DNA of 64,000 bases from Todiramphus chloris collaris (Eukaryota; Chordata; Aves; Coraciiformes; Alcedinidae), in contig JANVCC010000062.1 in NCBI GenBank assembly GCA_025345505.1, forward strand, positions 15,134,774-15,198,773, in the 5' to 3' direction. The translations under genes were made by a program, and so were the position numbers. Position 1 is the first letter of the stretch, and the number at the start of each line of letters is the position of its first letter. The notes under the pieces are model-generated. The model made no database searches. It saw only the letters and a list, made by a program, of their open reading frames with translations, and was not told the origin of the DNA. Of the stretch, positions 23,128 through 36,460 are shown piece after piece.

Positions 23128-24737
23128 AAGCATTAAACCCCCAAAATGACTACATATTTGGTTTAAAAAAAAAAAGGAAAGGCTCAGTAAAGAAGGTGTA
23201 TTCACTCAAGAAAGAAAGAATAAAATACAGTAACATAGCCCTACATAGGCATTTTTTATTTCAATCTCTACTAGTATTATTTAGACACAATGTTGAACAA
23301 CATAATGAGCTTACTAAAAATACTCCAAGAATTCTTAAATTGAATTCTAACTAAAACTGCCTATCTCAAAAACTCTATTGCCACTTTGCTTCCAGAACCT
23401 ATGTTCTAGAAGTTCTAGGAAAGACCTGAGAACTCATGTCCTTCACGTTGTTCACTAATGACAAGGAGATTTCCACCAGTCCAAAGCAGCAAAGTGCTCC
23501 TGTTTTTTTTAAATATAAAACAAGGTTACAAATAGGACATAGATCAAATTCCTTCATGATCTGAGAAGAGCAAGGAAAATATCCATGAGATTGACATAAG
23601 ATGATAAATTCAAGTTCAATATTTAGAGAATGTTAAATGCCCAAGTAGATAATTGAACAAATGGCCATGACTAGCTGCAAAATTGTAACTGGTAAAGAAC
23701 TGGAAAACACTTTGGGCCAGGCCATATGACATACTTCAAGTTCCTTACATCTCAACAGAATCCCAGGTGGATATTCTTTTTAAAATCCACTATTTTCCTG
23801 GGAAACTGAAATCTGTGATTACACTGGAGTGTTAGTTTCCTTAGCATCACACCATTTCCACCTTTGCTAGGATTCCAGTATTACCGAAATTATCCACCTG
23901 GATAAATGGTCCAAAAATTAATTTCAATTTACTTGGTAGCTATATTTTTGGACCTTTTTAAATATAATAGGGCAGGCAAGTAGAGGTTTATAGTTGAAAT
24001 GAAAGACAGCAACGTGATAAAACCCAGTAAAATATTGCCATGCATTACATCTGTGATGGTTTAGCTTAGCCATTAAAAAGAAACCATTCAAAAATATCGA
24101 TATGGGTAAAACTAGTAACACTATTTTCTGTGTATTTGGAGGCCAGATTATGTCTTAAAATATAGGCTGAGGTATGGCTAATGCATCAAGTGTGTTAGAG
24201 ACAAGCCCAGGAATTAGTCTTTTCTGCCCTCAACTTTAAGTGGAAATTTGGTTTCTGAAGATGTCCTTTTTGCCGACCAACTTTAATCTGCAAGTACAAG
24301 AAGTAGAAACAATTCTTCCTGGTCAGGCTGATGATCAGGGAGGGATAGGACATATTTTTCCACAAAGACCTAACTGCCTTGCTGAATTGAAAAAGGACAC
24401 AATATAAGTGTGCAACTATATATTGAAGTCAGCCAATTAGTCCTCCTGTCCTGCATAAGAGATCCTTATGTGCTCTGCTGAACACCATCTCTAATTCCAC
24501 TTGGTAGTCAAGTCTTCAGCAACCATAACAGAAATCTGAGGTTTCTAAAAAGGCCTGCCTTTTATCCTCTCTTTTGTAACGTTTTGTAAATAATTTGTCA
24601 TAATTAATTAATTTTACTGAGAGTTTTCAAATCCTAACAAAAAGTTTAAAAAAATGGAAGAATCAGTTTTTTAATATATATATGTATAATTTTTTTTTTT
24701 CCACAAAGCTTCCCTTAAACAAAGAAAGACAATATAC
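23128..24737. other. Non-coding DNA
   Basis: AT-rich with an (AT)n run near 24675. No gene is recognised. Confidence 0.5.
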
Positions 24738-24826
24738 CTTTACTGTCAGGTTTCAGTATTTCTAACTTTGCAGTCACATCCTTGACAAACGCTCGTCCAC
24801 TCAGCTGATGTATTGGTGCAACCAGC
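24738..24826 (-). CDS. Candidate internal exon, beta-type segment
   Basis: 89 bp on the minus strand between TTTCCTCTGACAACTGAG and TAAAG|GTATAT. The open frame includes PIHQLSGRAFVKDVTAKLE and a KPDS motif, an alternating hydrophobic pattern suggesting beta strands. Two CpGs (GGACGAGCG) are notable here. It exits after one nucleotide of a codon, in phase with 21061-21123. A donor-like ATCAG|GTGAGT lies 36 bp upstream of the acceptor, too close to be a normal intron. An alternative acceptor ends at ACATCAG inside the exon. Not recognised. Confidence 0.35.
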
Positions 24827-25153
24827 CTCAGTTGTCAGAGGAAACAGAGAACACCACTCACCTGATTTCATCATTACTTGCAAAAGGGATTACACTGCAT
24901 CAGGTCTGGCCCCCTTGACCCCATCAGAGTCCTCCAACATTGTCCTGTGAGGTTTCACAAGCCTGCAGGAAGTGTTACAAATCACTGAGGCGACCAGACT
25001 CCCTGGAAGAGCACCAGCAGAGTTGGGAGCTTCCCAACCCTGTCCCATGGCCAAGCCCCAGCCCACCAGCAGCCACAACCAGCAAGAACTGTTCCCTAAG
25101 GCTGCTGAGATGAATGCTCATGTTAGTAGGAAAGAAGAAATAGTTTTAGGAGG
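24827..25153. other. GC-richer non-coding stretch
   Basis: Richer in C and G than its surroundings (24890-25100), with short open frames on both strands, none convincing. Confidence 0.4.
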
Positions 25154-25287
25154 AAAAAAAAAAAAAAAAAAANNNNNNNNNNNNNNNNNNNNNNNNNNNN
25201 NNNNNNNNNNNNNNNNNNNNNNNNNNNNNNNNNNNNNNNNNNNNNNNNNNNNNNNNNNNNNNNNNNNNNNNNAAAAAAAAAAAAAAG

Positions 25288-25335
<48 letters not shown>
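25154..25335. repeat. Poly(A) tract containing assembly gap (100 N)
   Basis: A19 precedes exactly 100 Ns (25173-25272), followed by A14, one G and A48. The round number suggests a gap of unknown size. All open frames across it are artefacts. The tract ends CCCAACAAAACACAAACCAC, like other A/C tracts here. Confidence 0.97.
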
Positions 25336-25337
<2 letters not shown>

Positions 25338-26278
25338 CAACAAAACACAAACCACAACACTTGGGAACTGAAATAAATAGACTGCCAAGGAGATACGCAT
25401 GGCCTGGTACAGCAGGCAACATTGGCAAGCGGGAGACTAAGGGCAGCAAAGTCTCAGCATGCTTGTTAAAGGCACAAGCTGTGAAAGTGCTGCAGTAGAT
25501 GGATGAGTTTTTCGCTCAGCATGGGACAGAGCAAACTTCTTCGGCTGCAGAAAGCCCAGGAAGATAGGGCCAGATGGTTCTGGAACTGCTGTGAAGAAAG
25601 CATATTTGTATGCCACCACTCAAAACAGGTTGGCAGAGCTAACACCAAGGCCTTACCTGTGCCCCAGTCACAGCTTCTAACACAGGCAATATAAACCCAG
25701 TCACTGTGCTGGCGCAAGACGCAAGCAAAGGGAGAAAACTAACAGGTTTGTGGTATAAAAGGGTATTGGTTTGCATCGAGGTCATTTTATTAAAAAAAAA
25801 AAAAAAAATCACAATGGCTGGCTTCTCAACTGACCTGTCAGGGCACACCAGAGTACATCTTTAGACACCCAAATGTGAAAGAAATGGCTAGTAGATTTAT
25901 GGTAATTAACTTGGCATATTGTCTGTATAGAAAGCCAAGGGGAATATTCACAGGCTCGCCTATCGTGATGTGCTAGAGAGCCTTGCCACATTAAACTGAT
26001 TTCATCTTTCATTCTGTCTTCTCATACATGTCTGCAGAAAGATTTCTGCTACTAAAATTTGTCCTCAGACTCTCTTACAGATTATACCATCATAAATACG
26101 TGATAAGACAGGACAAGAATTAGACCAATGGTTTCAACATCTCCAAAATCTGGTATTTCATTTTCTCTTGACTAAAGCATTAAGAACACCCAGAAAGATC
26201 ACCGGAGGATAAGACATAAGGCCAGGTATTCCACCCAACTGTCATGAGTTTGTGGCTTCCATATGGTTTTGAATTTAC
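25336..26278. other. Non-coding DNA with A17 run
   Basis: Frames on both strands at 25437-25717 and 25639-25848 are unconvincing. A GGCACAG|GTAAGG donor-like site on the minus strand ends at 25657, but the associated segment does not fit the neighbouring phases. A17 lies at 25792-25808. Confidence 0.4.
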
Positions 26279-26310
26279 CTAATTTTGTGCCCTACAAAGC
26301 ATTTCTGAGT
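26279..26310 (-). CDS. Weak 32-bp exon candidate
   Basis: Minus-strand acceptor CTTTTACAAAG and donor ATTAG|GTAAAT bracket 32 bp. The open frame TQKCFVGHKI starts in phase 0 and exits in phase 2, as needed for 24738-24826. Such a short segment is easily chance. Confidence 0.15.
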
Positions 26311-26380
26311 CTTTGTAAAAGGACAATTCTTTTATATCTCTTTTGTTTTACAGCTCATAATTTGCTAATAATATCCACTA

Positions 26381-26557
26381 TTTTGGCTTGGTTTGGTTTT
26401 TAGCATTGGGGGGTTTTTTGGCTTTTGGTTTTGGTGGGGTTTTTTTGAGGAGGGGGTGGTGGTATTTTTTTTTTGTTTGGTTTGCTTGGGTTTGTTTTGT
26501 TTTGTTTGTTGGTTGGTTGTTTCTGGTTTTGTTTAGGTTTTTGTTTGTTTTTTTAAT
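26381..26557. repeat. 177-bp T/G-only tract with G-quadruplex potential
   Basis: The longest of the T/G tracts, with only about a dozen A or C bases. Runs GGGGGG, GGGG and GGGGG in the first half could form a G-quadruplex on the plus strand. Open frames over it are low-complexity artefacts. Confidence 0.9.
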
Positions 26558-29500
26558 GTGGCAGTTAATCTGAAACGCATTCTGCTTTCTGAGAGCTGAG
26601 GAAAAACTCAAATTTGTCTTGTAAGGAAATTGAACCCCTACTTTAAAAAATGCATCATAGAACATGTTTCTTTATCCGACTCTCAGTATAATGCTGGGAT
26701 GTGTCAGTTTATCACTCTGAAGAGCTTTGTGGTTTTCATGGTCGACTGTGAATAAAACTTCTTAGCATTCCTTAGGCGTCTATGTCACATTTTCAGAAGT
26801 CAATTATGAGTTTTGGAGCCTAATTCTATTTGCTTTCAATGGATGTTATGCTTCTTTATTCCTATACATTTAGGACATTGTCTACTTTTGAAAATTTTAC
26901 TCCAGTGTGACCATTCTTGTTACATTTACTGACTGATAATTAAGACAATTAGAATATCTTCTACACTATCATTAGCATGCCTTTGACTAACTAAACTGAT
27001 TTTTGGATACTGATCTACTTTATATTCCTGCATTAACATCCACATCATCATAAGCAGCAGCATCTTGATAAATTTAAGAGCAAGATTTGAGGTACAGCAA
27101 GCTGATAGCACAGCTCCTGTCCACTGCATGGTACAATTCACAATGCTCAACATAGTGACAAACTTGTACAAGTGACAAGGCAATAGTCTATGTGTTATGA
27201 GGTTTTTTTACTTACTTTTATACTATGTTAGAGAGTTGGGGTTTTTAAGGTGAAGTTGTAAAAAATTTGCTTAGGAAATGGCAACTATAGCTCAAGATAA
27301 ATCTTATATTCATCCTAATTTATGTTATTAGATAACCTTTAGCATAGCTCAGAGGAGCACCTTTCTACAAGTCTATTTCTCTAAAAATTCCATAATGCAG
27401 AGAAATTAAAACATATGCAGTAATGATTTAGCTGAGATGCAACACTGTCTACAATGGAGTCCTTCTGTGACCTTGCCAAGTTTACAGAGTGTGCCAATAA
27501 CAGAGCTGGGATTAGAAAACTGACTGATTAAAATTTTGCTCACTAGGATAAAATACTTGAAATGAATCATCTAATTTTCCAGCATGTCCTCGGGTTGCTG
27601 CAGGCACAATAAATTACATTCATATAATAGCAAACAACTATAAAAAATTAGAGTTAATACATTTCTTATATATCGAAACACTACATCCTATTTTTAAAAC
27701 TCTCAATTACCTTAAATTTCAATGTTCACAGCTAATGAAATATATGACCAGTATTTTTCAGGATGAAATTTCTGAACCTTCAGCCTGATCCAAAATACAT
27801 AGAACTCCACTGAATTTTTTCTCCTGACTCAGTAAACTCCAGAACAAACCCTATCTGCACATTTCTGATTAACATCAAATGTTGTCCCTAGTATCTCCAC
27901 AAAGAACAGACTTGCAGAGATGCTGAATGTTTGGGGTATAACCTTGCACTCCAGTGAAATGAGCAGAATATAAATAGAAAACAGCAACAAGCAATTCCAG
28001 TGGAAAATAATCAGCAGAAGTAGTAATGGAATTAATGGCTGCCAAAGCCCTGCGCATCACAGCAAAAAATACAATTTATCATGTAGCTGTTTGTCATTCT
28101 TACGAAGGGTAACAAAGGGCTAAGGTTCACCTAAGGAGGCAAATCTAGGTTTCCTCTACTAAAGAGATGGAGGCTCCTCCAGAGGAAGATTAAAAGCAGT
28201 TTTTTCTTCCAATTTCCTCCTCAAGGAGCCCATCTACTCCACCCACTGTAAAGACAGCCTGAGAAGATTAGCTGCCATGGAGTAAAAGCCTGTTATTTGC
28301 AAAAGCAGTTACACAGAACTCAGTTCTTCTACCTGACTAAATAGTTAACACGTAACAACCTCTAACTTTTCTCAAGATACTGACATTGATACTCATCTCA
28401 TAAACAACATTATCAGCAAAGTGGTCTATTTTAAGGCTCTTGAAATTTAAATTTAAACTTTTTGCATTACAAAAATATTATTTTTCACTGTATCTATTCT
28501 TGCTGCATCTGTTACAGTAGTTCCCAACATTTTCAGAAAGAATTATGGTGGGTGTTCTAAAAAGACATCAAAAAACATCAGAGTATGTTCTTAAACTTGT
28601 CTTGGGTTTCTATTCATTTGACATCACAAGTGAACTCCAACAATTGCTGAAAGCTATAGGAGTTACGTTTTGCACTCTGTGTGTTAATTGGATTTGAAGG
28701 CACTTGAACACACATATGTGTCACAATGCCAGCTGTCAGGCAAAATGGGGAAATGCCAAGCCTGAAAGAAAAATGAAAAAATTAAAGAAGTGCAGCAGTT
28801 CTCATTGTACCCAAAATTTAAAATAGGCTTTTGAACCAGATATGAAAACATGTGGGCACTCTTAAGAGAAACATCCGGTTTTAACTCCTGAAAGGCAACT
28901 TGCACCCTTCAGAATACCCTACCACTCTGCTGCCATGGGCACCTGGTACCCCCGAGGTAACTATGATTGCTGTGTTTCACTAAATACTCTGTTGTTGTCC
29001 CAGAAAATGACTGTGGGAGAATGAATTAGGTTACATAAATAATCATGCTGAAACTTAAGAAGACAAATCGCAAAATGAAACCAAGACAAATTCAAGACAA
29101 CTTGAAATCCTAAACCTCAGCCTCATGTACAGACCTAAAACACAATTTCTTCTCAAATATTTTGCTTGTTACTTTTTTAAATGAGGTACAACCTAGAATT
29201 CGCTCTGTAAACACAGACTGAGATTCACTGGACTACTATTTTTGCAGAGATTAGCTCCAATCAGTGTGCTTTTCAATAGTTTTCTAGAGTACAATAGTAG
29301 AATTTCCTTGTTGGTTTTAAGCTGAAAATATTGCATATTTCATGTTGCAAATATTTGCCTTCATTTTTAAAAGCAGTGCCATTGTTATTGTAGACAAACA
29401 AGTTTATCCTAAACAGCGATTTATTTAACTTGCAATGTTAATACCTTAAATTATCTTTAAAAAATGCATTGAAACCCCAACCAAACCAACAGAAACCCAA

Positions 29501-31093
29501 GCACAAAACAAACAAAGAAAAAAAAAAATCAAACCCAACACTCCTTCACTGACTTTCCTATAGATTAGCTTTAACATTTCATAAATGACTGCACAGGTGC
29601 CAAATGAAAGAGGCTTCTCCAGAAAGTAACTAAAGGTAGACAATATGCCCTCCAAATAAAATCTCTACTGTTCATGTAAATTTGTAGACCAATGATAAGA
29701 TGACAGTTCATTTTGAAGAGTATTTCCCTATTACTCTGCAGCCCTGAATTAGAGGTTTACTCTAACACCAATAAGATATGCTATAACTACAGTAAAAAAA
29801 TGCAGCGAAAATAAGGAATTCAGTGTGATCCAATATTTCCTTCTACATTAACTAGAAAGAAAAATGGACTTACAGAAGCTCAGACTTTGGTACCACACCG
29901 AACAATTACATGGAAAAAGATGTTTACTGTTCATATGGAGTGGATGCACTTTAAATTCTCATTCAGGAAAGCATCCTTATTCAGGAAAACACTTAAGCAC
30001 GTTCTAGACTTTAAACACATGCTTTGGGCCCAGGGAAGTAAATGAGATTTAATCACATTCCAAATAATGATGGATATAAAGCCAAAATATATTAACATGA
30101 ATGGGTTTTGGATTCAGGCTTAGCACTTTTCAAGTCTTAAATATATACATACAGACACGTACATACACATATACATACACTCCCACACAGACACAGAGAG
30201 ATCTGTCTCTAAACCAAGCCAAAACATGAGAAACTAGAATTCAAAAGAGAATTTGCTAAGAAACCAGAATCAAACTGAAAACAGAGATTTTTAAACACAG
30301 TGGGGCCACTCAATCCTACTGGCCCCTTAAACCCCAAGTTTACTTACTCTAAAGCAAGCAATTATGAAAGCCTGAGCATTTCCTATCTGGAATCTTCCTT
30401 CCATCCTCTCATGCCCCAGGTTTCAGTCTTAAGAAAATAAATAGTTTGACTCTAACTAAAATCCAGTTTACATAGCTTTTTTTTGTCATGTTTTGATGCC
30501 AGGAACAAGAATCAATTCCTCTTCTGAAGAGAGGAGTCTTCTGATAAGAGACTGATGTTGGCAAAAGCACAGACTTTACATCACAGATCACTTCATGGCT
30601 TTTTTTACATGAGATACTGAAAAAAATAAGGCACAGTTTTTATCAGTATGACAAATCTTGACAATTAGATTGCTCTACTCATTAATTATTCAATCATTAT
30701 TGGGTTAATCATTAATCATTATTTTCCTGATAAAGAAAATTAGGATTCTCCCTCATTTTATCTCTCAAAGAGATGCTTTTTTGGAAGCAATTGCTAAAAA
30801 GGGGGCTGGGCAAAGCTTCACTGAAGCTGTGTAGCACAGTAACACCCTTTTTCTGGAGTGCTTTTAAAAGGCAGTTAAGCTCTTTTTAAAAGCTGAATAA
30901 GCAAAGCTGTAAGACTTTCCCTCTAAAACACAGCACTCACACAAATCTGCCCAGTAGTAATGCTGTACATTTGAGGAGGCTTTTACTGTGGGCTGAAGGT
31001 AAAGACCTGACTATTGCTGAAAATCTACAGATGTGTGAACAGAGGCAGCCAAAAAGCCAGACAAACTAGGGGAATGGCAAGAGAAATACTTAC
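26558..31093. other. Non-coding DNA, probable intron
   Basis: Includes an A/C-rich tract at 29471-29541 and TA/CA repeats at 30140-30200. A strong minus-strand acceptor (TTTTTCTTTCAG) lies just above 28761, but no good donor follows. Frames at 26926-27183 and 27875-28060 are not recognised. Confidence 0.4.
30140..30200. repeat. Degenerate TA/CA microsatellite
   Basis: Mixed ATAC, CACA and GACA words over about 60 bp. Confidence 0.8.
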
Positions 31094-31117
31094 CAGCTGA
31101 CCATCAGATAGTCTGTG
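31094..31117 (-). CDS. Candidate 24-bp microexon
   Basis: On the minus strand a long pyrimidine tract (TTTACTTTCTGTGTTTCATT and onward to CCAAATAG) precedes 24 bp ending CAGCTG|GTAAGTAT, a near-perfect donor. Length is a multiple of three and two frames are open (HRLSDGQL in phase 0). Splice sites are excellent but the exon is too short to judge coding potential. Phase 0 on both sides would insert eight residues after 31969-32040. Confidence 0.3.
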
Positions 31118-31968
31118 CTATTTGGAAATCAGAATGAAACACAGAAAGTAAAATGTCATCTCTTTCGTTCCTGTCGTGCTTGAGGAAACAGCTTATTAAA
31201 TCTTCAGCAAACAAGGAAAACGGCATCTAAGAAATATTGCTGAATACCACCGGTTTCTCCCCATAACAGTAAAGGGAAAAGCATGAAAAAAACCCTCCAA
31301 AGCAAAAAATTAGAAACAAACAATTTCTAATTGTTTAAAAGGTTCACAGCTAAATACAAGGACCTTCTTCAACCAAACAGCTCGCAAAAATAACTGGTGA
31401 AAGCTCTGTGCCTTGATGTTCTGTCACAGGTTGGTCTAGGGGTTGGCTGCGCGCTTACAATTTGCTATTTTACAAAAACTGTAAAACCAGGATATATATC
31501 TCCATAGGGAGCCCAAACAGCATCACTGAGGAATATGGAAGACAAAAAAAAAGTGAAAGAGGAGAATCGGCTCGAAGTAGAGGAAAGCCTACACTAAGCC
31601 TACACAGTGTAGGGGTCTGACTGAGCACATGTAGAGTGGCTGCTAACTATGCCAGGAATACACACACAAGATACTGCTTCTTATTTGTGGTAGAAGACAC
31701 CGCCTCCAAAAAGGCAATGTTCAGGATTCTATCTAAGCATCCCTTCTATGCTGTTTTTTGTGAAAGTGAACAGTACGCTATCAGTCGGGTGCTAACAGCC
31801 TGAGAATTAAATGCATTGGAAGTAACGTAGTACAGTCTGATTGCCTTTCCCTGTTTCCACAAAACCAAAGAGGATCTTGTCCCACTAATCTCCCTCTATC
31901 TGGAGCACAGATGAAAAGCTGATCTTGCAATCTATAGTTTCAGTAAGCTCTGCAACAAGGTGACTTAC
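31118..31968. other. Non-coding DNA
   Basis: No feature beyond isolated CpGs near 31160-31450. Confidence 0.45.
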
Positions 31969-32040
31969 ATTTTCAGCATTGTACAAACTTAAGTGAATCA
32001 TTCCTGTCTTATTTGCAAAGCTGCTAAGTTCCAAGGGTAG
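31969..32040 (-). CDS. Candidate 72-bp internal exon
   Basis: The minus-strand acceptor (TTTTCCTTACATTTTTGCCAAG) and donor (GAAAAT|GTAAGT) are both good. The phase-0 frame is open over all 24 codons (FANKTGMIHLSLYNAEN included) and the exon is a multiple of three. It contains an N-K-T glycosylation sequon, which matters only if the protein is secreted. It is in phase with candidates at 36461-36627 upstream and 31094-31117 downstream. Unknown product. Confidence 0.3.
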
Positions 32041-32999
32041 CTTGGCAAAAATGTAAGGAAAACACATATGAAAGGCATCCAAAGAGCATCCCATACCATA
32101 CATAGAACAGATACAAAGGTGTCCAAGATAGTAAATTCATATATCACATACACAATATTAATTTTCAAGCTTGAATTCAGAAGCTGTGTAGTTCTCAATA
32201 CACAAAACCAGCTCTGCTACTCTAAGGACAGAGATGAAAACGGTTTCTGGGGATATGAAAATCTTTTCTCTTTACATTTAGCACATTTGATAACTCCTAA
32301 TACACAAAAGTTATCAAGCTTTCACTTCTAAAGGGTGTTCTGTTAAGACCAGCATTATTACAACCTCCTTCTGGCAGAAAGGAAGGGTTGGACTTGAAAC
32401 AGGAGGAAGAATTAAGAAGACAGCATTTCAGGTACAAATTAAAATACAGTTTCTATCTACACAGCTATATAAAAATTCATATCAACAACTAGAAGTTTGG
32501 GATCCACAACCAAACAGTAGTTTTAGATATTATTGTGGGTCCATTTCTATTAGATATTGAATCTGATTTGGTTTTTTATTTGATCATTGCTTTGCTCTAT
32601 TCTTTATGTTATTGCTAACATATATGTATATATATTTTATATGGAACAGCAGAGTAGCAGGAGGACATACAGCCCACGGTCAGCTTAGATACTTAAAGTG
32701 ACAATCATTAAGATTCCAAGTGTCCAAAGGAACATTTCCACCTGGAGAAGCAGTTTTTTAATCTCTTTCCCAGGAAGAAAAGGAAATATGCTCTTAAAAA
32801 GCACAGTATTTTACAACCTGCCCAAATAGATTCCATTCCGTTCACCTTTTTTCAGAATGCTTTTTCCCATCCCACACCCAACACCTCCAGATTACTCTGT
32901 GGAGCGTGCTTACTACATGAGTTTAAAATATTTTATCAAAATGTACCTAAACAAACTTCAAAGAGTTTCAGTCTTAATGAAATCCAGAAAATCTTTTGA
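32041..32999. other. Non-coding DNA
   Basis: AT-rich, with a (TA)n-like run near 32620. No gene. Confidence 0.5.
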
Positions 33000-33066
33000 A
33001 TGCTCTGGCACCAGATGATCTGCAGAGGTCTCTTCCAACCCCTACCACTCCATAATTTTGTGATCT
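33000..33066 (+). mobile_element. CR1 3'-terminal fragment
   Basis: Only the extreme 3' end survives: GATGATCTGCAGAGGTCTC, TTCCAACCCCTACCACTCC and a degenerate terminal repeat TAATTTTGTGAT. It closely matches the CR1 at 6845-7231, whose tail has the same order. Confidence 0.85.
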
Positions 33067-36000
33067 CCTGAATGAAAGCTTCAAGAATCCTTTTGTTAAG
33101 CCTTGCATTTTGATTCAGAATGAACAGACAGAAATTCTGAGTTTTGACCAGCTTAAAAAAAAAAAAAAAAATAAATATTGTTTCCTAATATGAAACATTA
33201 CCATCAGAGCTACATAATCTTTAGAGACTCCAGGATGAAAGAACTAGGAATTGTATTAATACCATTTTACGTTTCATCACCTCAACTCAGACACCTACTG
33301 ACAAAGATCTCAGTTTATCGAGATCAGGTTTTTCCTCAAAGCAGATTTTTCAAGCTGTTTTGCATTATGTTGGAATTTACCCTCAGAATAGTAAGGGCCA
33401 AGTAAAGTATCTACAATGGCTCATAAGCAACCCCTAAGTAACATTGCTAATGTTTTGTAGTGGTTTATGACATTTCATTTACATTGTTTCCATTTCAGCT
33501 CCAGTGCACTCAGTGCACACTTCAGAAATGAAAAGGCAGTATCGAACCAAATGCAAGACATAGTTAAAAAAATAAAAAGCAACATCAAGGTCTTTTCTGT
33601 CTGATGACAACTGTACAAAAGAAGATTCTCTATGCTGGGCATGCAGATTTATTGAGATAATGATATCAATTATCCTTGACTAGTGACCTTAACCAACATT
33701 TCACTAGTATTCCCTTTCCCTCTTTTTCCCCAGTTTGGAAGCAACTGATTGCAAAGGCTATTTCCACTTCTTCTTTTTTTTTTTTTTTTTTTTTGATATA
33801 TTTATGTAATAGCAAAGAGCATTGAATATTTGAGCTCTGTTAGGATGAAGAGCGGAACACACAGTTCATGCCTTGAAAACTGGGTTCCCATACCTTCCAT
33901 CTGAGCTGTTTTAAGGATAATCAGGGAACCTGCACTCAGAATCTCTTAATTACATGGATCATTCCTCTGTTTGTTAGGCACAGCAGATTACCAAGAGAGA
34001 GAGAAATAGAAAGTGCTCAGACTGCTGGGAAAGAAAATGATTCAACAATAGCATTTTATTTAAGTCAACGTTCCTAACGTGTTTTAAATTAAGCCAGTCA
34101 TTAAGGTCTTACAATTAAAGCCTTACAGAATTATAAGATAATTAGGGCCTGATCTTGTCTTCTCTTGGAGAACACACACATCAGATTCCCTTGGAAGACT
34201 TGTAGAGGAGGCACAGCTGCTGTTAGCATCCACGTATCTAAACTAGCTTTGCACAGACATGCGTTCTGGGCAGCAGCAGCAGAGCAAAGCTCAGAAAGGC
34301 AACCATCTTCAATATTTACAGGTCTCCTCAAGAACAGCTTTTTTTAGTCCACACTGCATTCCATCACCACAGCTACTCTGCTCACAGAAGCCAGCCTAGA
34401 CCATTTAAAACTGCAGTGTAGATCTCTATTACCCTAATGAGTATATGCTACAGTGATAATTCTAAGCCTGTAGTTTTCCAGCCTGCCTAAGGATGTCCAG
34501 TATCAGTTTCCACAGTATTAATAACATAAGTATTTTAATTAAAAAAAAAAAAAAACAAAAAAACTATGTTCAACTAATCTTTAGGGCTTTACCTACAACA
34601 GTCAAATCAAAATTGGGGATGTGTAACTAAATTATCTTTGGTAACAGTTTTTCTTAGCTACAGTGCACGTTAAAACAGAGCAGTCTTGTTTGTTTTCTTC
34701 TGTTTCTCTTGGATTCCAATGGACTTTCTTTGTAGAAAATGAATAAAAAAAAAAAGAAAAAATCAATGTCTATCTATAGCTATGCAACTAGATGTCAGGT
34801 ATCATTTTAAAAGCTTCACTGGGCATTCAGAGCATAATCACCCTTCAAATGTTGTCCTTATTTTACACCACAGCAATGGCTGCATGAAAATGTAGTAACA
34901 GCCTGAGAAATAAAAACTCACGGTTCCCAAAATGCTTTGGAGACTATCATTCTTGCATACAGATTTCACACATGGGACTTGGACTGCAGATTTTATAAAC
35001 AAGTGAAAACTAAAATCCTAGAAAATACAGGTTAACCTCTCAATATCCTTTCAGAGACAGTGATTAAGGAAGACAAAATCCTGCTAAGAGCTAGCTATTG
35101 TTCTGAACCAGTCTGTGTATAAAAGCCCCCCCAGAAGGGACTAACTAACCAGCGATTCAAAAATATATGCCAAGCAAAACTACATTTCACTGCCAAAAAC
35201 TTTTCCCCAAGAGGTGAACAACATATTCCATAAGTCCATGGAAATGACTGAATTAAGTTTGGTAATGAAATACTCACAGCTACTTTCTATTTATGATTCA
35301 ACATTTCATCTCTCTACTGAAAAATATGGGTTGCATTAATTACATAAAAGGGAAACTCATATTTATTATTCAATGAAAATATTAACAGTCTAAACCACAA
35401 CATTTTAATACACTAAGGAATATTTATCTCAATGTTTAAAGCATGAAATTTGCTTATCTTAACCTACTTTTCATCCTGAAAACTTATTTATATTATTACA
35501 GTTTAATTTTACAGAATTTCAATTATGTATAAAATACATTGAACACATTTTGTATTAAGTAATGCTAATTATACAGTGGATATTTTGTAATTAAAATAAC
35601 TTAGTTCTAATTTTCGTAAAGTTCCATACATAGATAAATTTAACAATGGCCAATCATAGTACTGCTAATGGGTTCAGGAACAGAATATTTTTTCTTTTTT
35701 TTTTTTTTTTTTTTTTTTTTCCTCCTTGCAAGCAATATTGAAGCAATGATGTGTGTGATACCCAACATTGCACTTGGGAATCTGTTTTGCTTCCCGACCT
35801 TTTTGGGGTTCCTTCCTACATACAAAAGCATCTCTACTGATGTTGGCTGTTCTGTCGTCCAACTGGGATATTGTCTTACAGGAGGCGAAAGCTCTGCAGA
35901 AAGGCAGATTTTCAGTTAATGTAAATTAATATAGCAGGGGCTTGAAAGTATGAAAACACCTGTATTTGACCCAGTGGATTAAGAGAAAAAAAGCAATTAG

Positions 36001-36460
36001 ATGAAATATTCTTGGTGGGCTTTGGGGCTGAGAAAAAGCACTGATCTTTCATGCCCAACCCAGTAAACTGTGTTCATCATAGAGACAGATAATTTGATTT
36101 CTGCAGAAAATACATGGATGTCGCAATAAAGCCACAGGTAACATCTGCTTGGATCATACTACTAAAATACAACAGAATTCTAGACATGTGGTTCATCTCC
36201 CCCCACCAAAAGGCATTTTTACAATTATTGAGTGGCTGGAAGGAATGAGGAGTAAAGGTATTAGTGGTGGTGTTAATAACCTGAAAATGACTTCAGCAAT
36301 AAATGATGTTATGGATGAGCAATTTTTTAGAGTAACTGAACAACATCAGCTCAGAGTTTCCACGATTAGCTTCAACTAGAGGCTCCTTGTCCTGATCCCA
36401 GCCAAGACATTGCATGGCTGGACAATCACTGCTGCTGTTGACCTTAACTAGCACATTCAC
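33067..36460. other. Non-coding DNA with homopolymers
   Basis: A17 (33155-33171), T21 (33774-33794), A15 (34541-34555) and T26 (35695-35720). Frames at 34131-34347 on both strands, and the plus frame at 36149-36379, are not recognised. Confidence 0.5.
35695..35720. repeat. T26 homopolymer
   Basis: Uninterrupted T run, flanked upstream by TATTTTTTC. Confidence 0.95.

Noticed and set aside
22790-23205. Open frames of 112 and 127 codons on opposite strands
   Set aside because: They run through homopolymers; the translation is Phe/Gly or Lys strings with no protein character.
25657-25705. Segment ending at a GGCACAG|GTAAGG minus-strand donor
   Set aside because: Open in two frames, but the exit phase does not match the acceptor at 24826, and its own acceptor is poor.
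28681-28761. Segment after a very good minus-strand acceptor
   Set aside because: No convincing donor and phase does not fit the series; possibly an unused acceptor.
33155-35720. A and T runs as tails of processed pseudogenes
   Set aside because: No gene-like sequence or target-site duplications are seen beside them.
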